A stretch of DNA of 23,332 bases from Treponema sp. (GTDB lineage Bacteria; Spirochaetota; Spirochaetia; Treponematales; Breznakiellaceae), in the NCBI GenBank assembly GCA_009784995.1, contig WQXE01000009.1, positions 1 through 23,332 on the forward strand. Reading direction: 5' to 3'. The notes below the pieces were generated by a model. The model was not told the origin of the DNA. It searched no databases and worked only from the letters and a program-made list of their open reading frames with translations. The translations under genes and the position numbers were made by a program. Shown here one piece after another: positions 21,143-23,332 of the stretch. Position 1 is the stretch's first letter; every line of letters starts with the position of its first letter.

Positions 21143-21928
21143 ATGAGCAAACAACAAAACACAGAACTTGTACCAATGGAACTGTCAAAAAAAATCAAGC
21201 GTTGGGATTATGATTCATCTGTATCAAAAATGCGTCCGCTTGTCCGTCAATGGAAAAAGGCAACAATTGAAATGCTTCGGGAATTATATTTAGCCAGAGA
21301 ATTCCTTACAAGTCAGAAGGGACAGCATAAAGATCCGGAAGCCGATGACTACATCATCCATACATGGAGCGGTTATTGCGGTGAATTGAGCATGTCGTAT
21401 CAGACCGCAAATAACTGGCTGCGTCCTTTTACTCCAAGAGAGTTATCTGATACCGGCAAAGATGTATTACTGCTAGAGTCGCCAGTGAAAAACGAACATG
21501 TAGCAAACCGCGCATTGATGCAAGCTCGCGTTAATGAAGTCATGCGTACAGGAGAGCGCCCAACTGACTGGACTGATGAAGAAGATGCTGAACTCCAAAG
21601 ACAAATGAAAAACGCGCGTCTTGCGGAAATTGCGGAAAGCTGTAATGCTCCGACTTACTTCAAAGCAAATGATTATTTCAGTGATGCTTTGAAACGGTCA
21701 AAAGACATTACCAACTTCAAACTGGAAAACAGCGTTCAAATACAAGCGCAATACAAGGTATTTAAATACATCGAAGAATATCTAAGCGCTTTTGAAGATG
21801 CTGAAACACAAGCGAGAGCGGCGTTTAACATTGCGCTAAAGACTCGTAATTATGCAAATGAGTATGCGGAAAAAAACTTCCAAATTAAAAACGCGCAGTT
21901 AAATGAAGGGGGTGAAGGTGTCAACTAA
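21143..21928 (+). CDS. Early protein with duplicated unknown domain
   Basis: A 261-residue protein. Residues about 45-100 carry the same domain as the small protein at 19571-19870 (SQKGQHKDPEADDYI, TWSGYCGELSMSYQTANNWL, RPFTP). After it come a charged region (GERPTDWTDEEDAELQRQMK) and a long helical C-terminus (EYLSAFEDAETQARAAFNIA and beyond). No family was recognised. Its gene directly precedes the transposase and overlaps it by 11 nt, which hints at a role linked to transposition or early replication. That is inference from position only. Confidence 0.75.
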   Translation: MSKQQNTELVPMELSKKIKRWDYDSSVSKMRPLVRQWKKATIEMLRELYLAREFLTSQKGQHKDPEADDYIIHTWSGYCGELSMSYQTANNWLRPFTPRELSDTGKDVLLLESPVKNEHVANRALMQARVNEVMRTGERPTDWTDEEDAELQRQMKNARLAEIAESCNAPTYFKANDYFSDALKRSKDITNFKLENSVQIQAQYKVFKYIEEYLSAFEDAETQARAAFNIALKTRNYANEYAEKNFQIKNAQLNEGGEGVN

Positions 21929-23332
21929 TCCCTTCACGTCAGGTTCAAAACTGTCAAAGATGGCAACCGTATATGATGATTGGCGCCGCCGAGACGCATT
22001 GATGCCTTTATCGCTTGTTTATGAAAATTTATCACGTAAACATGGTGTATCAGCTTCTTCAATAAAGCGTTATGTCGCGTACATCAAGAAAAACGGTTAT
22101 CAGCCAAAAGAGAAAAATCCAAGATCTTTAATGGCATGGGACGCGCAGGCTCTGGAGTTTTTTAAACAGTTTTACCTGATGGCGGCAAGAGATGTTGGAC
22201 ACTGCACTGTACGAAACGCTTACAGGCAAACAGAGATAATGGCAAAACAAAAAGGCTGGAAGATAGGCTCTGAACCATCAGCTTATATTTACGCAAGAGA
22301 AATACACTCTGCGTTAAAGCTCTACGTCAAAGGCGGCAGCCGAGCATTGGATAATCTTTTCTACATCGCAAGGGATCTTTCAAGCCTGCGTCCGTTTCAA
22401 ATCATTGTAGGAGATCAACACCGCTTTGATTTCTGGGTAACAGATGAAAACGGTGTGTATTTCCGCCCTGAATGTTATCTGTGGCTGGACATGAGAACCC
22501 GTCTGCCTTACGGAATAGCTTTTGACAGGCATTACACCTCACGCACTGTGCTTCGCGCATTAAAAATGGGAGTGATTAACTTTGGCAAATTTGAAAGCAC
22601 ATACAACGACAACGGCTCAAGCGAAAAGTCGGCAGTAGCCGATTATACCATAGAGCAACTCCAGCAATACGGAATGAGATTCTGCGATGAAGGCGATCTA
22701 TATCGCACCGAAACAGGAGCGTATGTAATCGAAGGTACGGATGGGAAAATGCTCAATGTGGTAAAATCCCGCACCGAATGGAAAAAGCAAAACCGCCGTA
22801 TTTTTGCCAATGTGAAAAACGCCAAAACAAAACCGATTGAACGTTTCTTTTCTACATTGGAACAAATACTGCGAGACATGCTATTGCCGGGCGCCGTAAT
22901 CGATCCCCGCTCTGATGCGGCAGCAGAGGAAGAGTCAAATCGCCGACTGGAATGGCAGAAATCAAAAGGGTATATTCTCACCTTTGAAGAATTTGTCCGG
23001 CAAACAATTACAGCAATAGACACTTACGCGCATCGTTTACATGGAACATTAAAACGCAGTCCACTGGATGAACTTAAACATTCTATTAACGTTGAAGGTT
23101 GGCAACAGACTTTTATCAATCGTGAAGATGTGCAGTATCTGTTTATGGAACGCTCTTACGCTACAGTACGGGGCGATAGGGTATCACTGAATGGACATCA
23201 GTTTATTGGACCAAATCTGACGCAAGATATGATTAAAACAAATCGCGGAAACCTTGCTGGACTCAATCGCCAGAAAATAGAGCTTCGTTATGATCCAGAT
23301 GATATCCAATCAGGCATCTGGGCGATTGATCC
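21918..23332 (+). CDS. MuA-like DDE transposase, C-terminus beyond window
   Basis: The GTG at 21918 has AAGGGGG 5 nt upstream; an in-frame ATG at 21903 has none. 471 codons are in the window and the frame is open at the edge. A helix-turn-helix (SLVYENLSRKHGVSASSIKR) is near the N-terminus. Catalytic residues of the RNase H fold are D166 (IVGDQHRFDFW), D231 (TYNDNGSSEKS) and E308 (TKPIERFFSTLE). The first Asp is about 100 residues nearer the N-terminus than in Mu A (D269), so the enhancer-binding N-terminal domain of Mu A is probably absent. It cuts and joins phage ends during integration and replicative transposition. MuB, if present, lies outside the window. Confidence 0.95.
   Translation, partial: MSTNPFTSGSKLSKMATVYDDWRRRDALMPLSLVYENLSRKHGVSASSIKRYVAYIKKNGYQPKEKNPRSLMAWDAQALEFFKQFYLMAARDVGHCTVRNAYRQTEIMAKQKGWKIGSEPSAYIYAREIHSALKLYVKGGSRALDNLFYIARDLSSLRPFQIIVGDQHRFDFWVTDENGVYFRPECYLWLDMRTRLPYGIAFDRHYTSRTVLRALKMGVINFGKFESTYNDNGSSEKSAVADYTIEQLQQYGMRFCDEGDLYRTETGAYVIEGTDGKMLNVVKSRTEWKKQNRRIFANVKNAKTKPIERFFSTLEQILRDMLLPGAVIDPRSDAAAEEESNRRLEWQKSKGYILTFEEFVRQTITAIDTYAHRLHGTLKRSPLDELKHSINVEGWQQTFINREDVQYLFMERSYATVRGDRVSLNGHQFIGPNLTQDMIKTNRGNLAGLNRQKIELRYDPDDIQSGIWAID

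Noticed and set aside
22643..23023. Open frame of 126 codons on the - strand inside the transposase
   Set aside because: It is opposite the catalytic Glu region of the transposase and has the serine-rich composition of an antisense shadow.

Overview
The window is most of a Mu-like transposable phage, almost certainly integrated as a prophage. It has a MuA-type DDE transposase at the right edge, an S24-type repressor, a Ner-like regulator, a DUF3164 protein, and a Mu-like packaging and head set (gp27/gp28/gp29/gpF/protease-scaffold). The tail is of the long flexible siphovirus type: a tube protein, G/GT chaperones made by a -1 frameshift, and a 997-residue tape measure. The host is a bacterium of moderate GC content with ordinary AGGAG ribosome binding sites. 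The lysis cassette suits a diderm. A spirochaete such as Treponema is possible, but nothing in the window proves it. No host gene, phage end, rRNA, tRNA or CRISPR is visible.

Layout from right to left. Bases 19005-23332 (+ strand) are the early operon, a chain of overlapping genes: Ner-like protein, a small paralogue-domain protein, two small cysteine-rich proteins, DUF3164, a larger paralogue-domain protein and the transposase, which runs off the window. Bases 18091-18996 (- strand) are the repressor. Between repressor and early operon lie the early promoter, a 20-bp-spaced operator-like repeat and a strong leftward terminator. Bases 15388-17903 are an accessory (moron-like) block: two paralogous proteins, one of them fused to a multi-spanning membrane domain, a histone-H1-like lysine/alanine-rich protein, a zinc-ribbon protein with a damaged 5' end, and one small gene on the opposite strand. 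Bases 13673-15280 are the lysis cassette: C39-like peptidase, holin-like protein, and two membrane proteins encoded in overlapping frames. Bases 8969-13689 are packaging and portal genes (gp27-like protein, large terminase, portal, MuF). Bases 6336-8646 are protease/scaffold, decoration and major capsid. Bases 1-6284 are connector and tail genes.

Early genes run right and late genes run left from a central regulatory region, with lysis genes next to the regulators. This is a BcepMu-like plan rather than the single rightward plan of Mu. Late genes are packed with 4-nt or slightly larger overlaps and interrupted by terminators after the capsid gene and between MuF and the protease.

Most notable: (i) the accessory block built on an unrecognised domain present once alone and once fused to a membrane module; (ii) a MuF protein with a C-terminal PD-(D/E)XK nuclease-like domain, i.e. 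a candidate phage-borne polymorphic toxin; (iii) a T9 slippery run at the portal/MuF junction where MuF lacks a convincing start; (iv) a candidate small structured RNA with its own promoter and terminator opposite the late genes; (v) two plausible membrane proteins in overlapping frames in the lysis cassette. All family assignments were made by eye from motifs and gene order.
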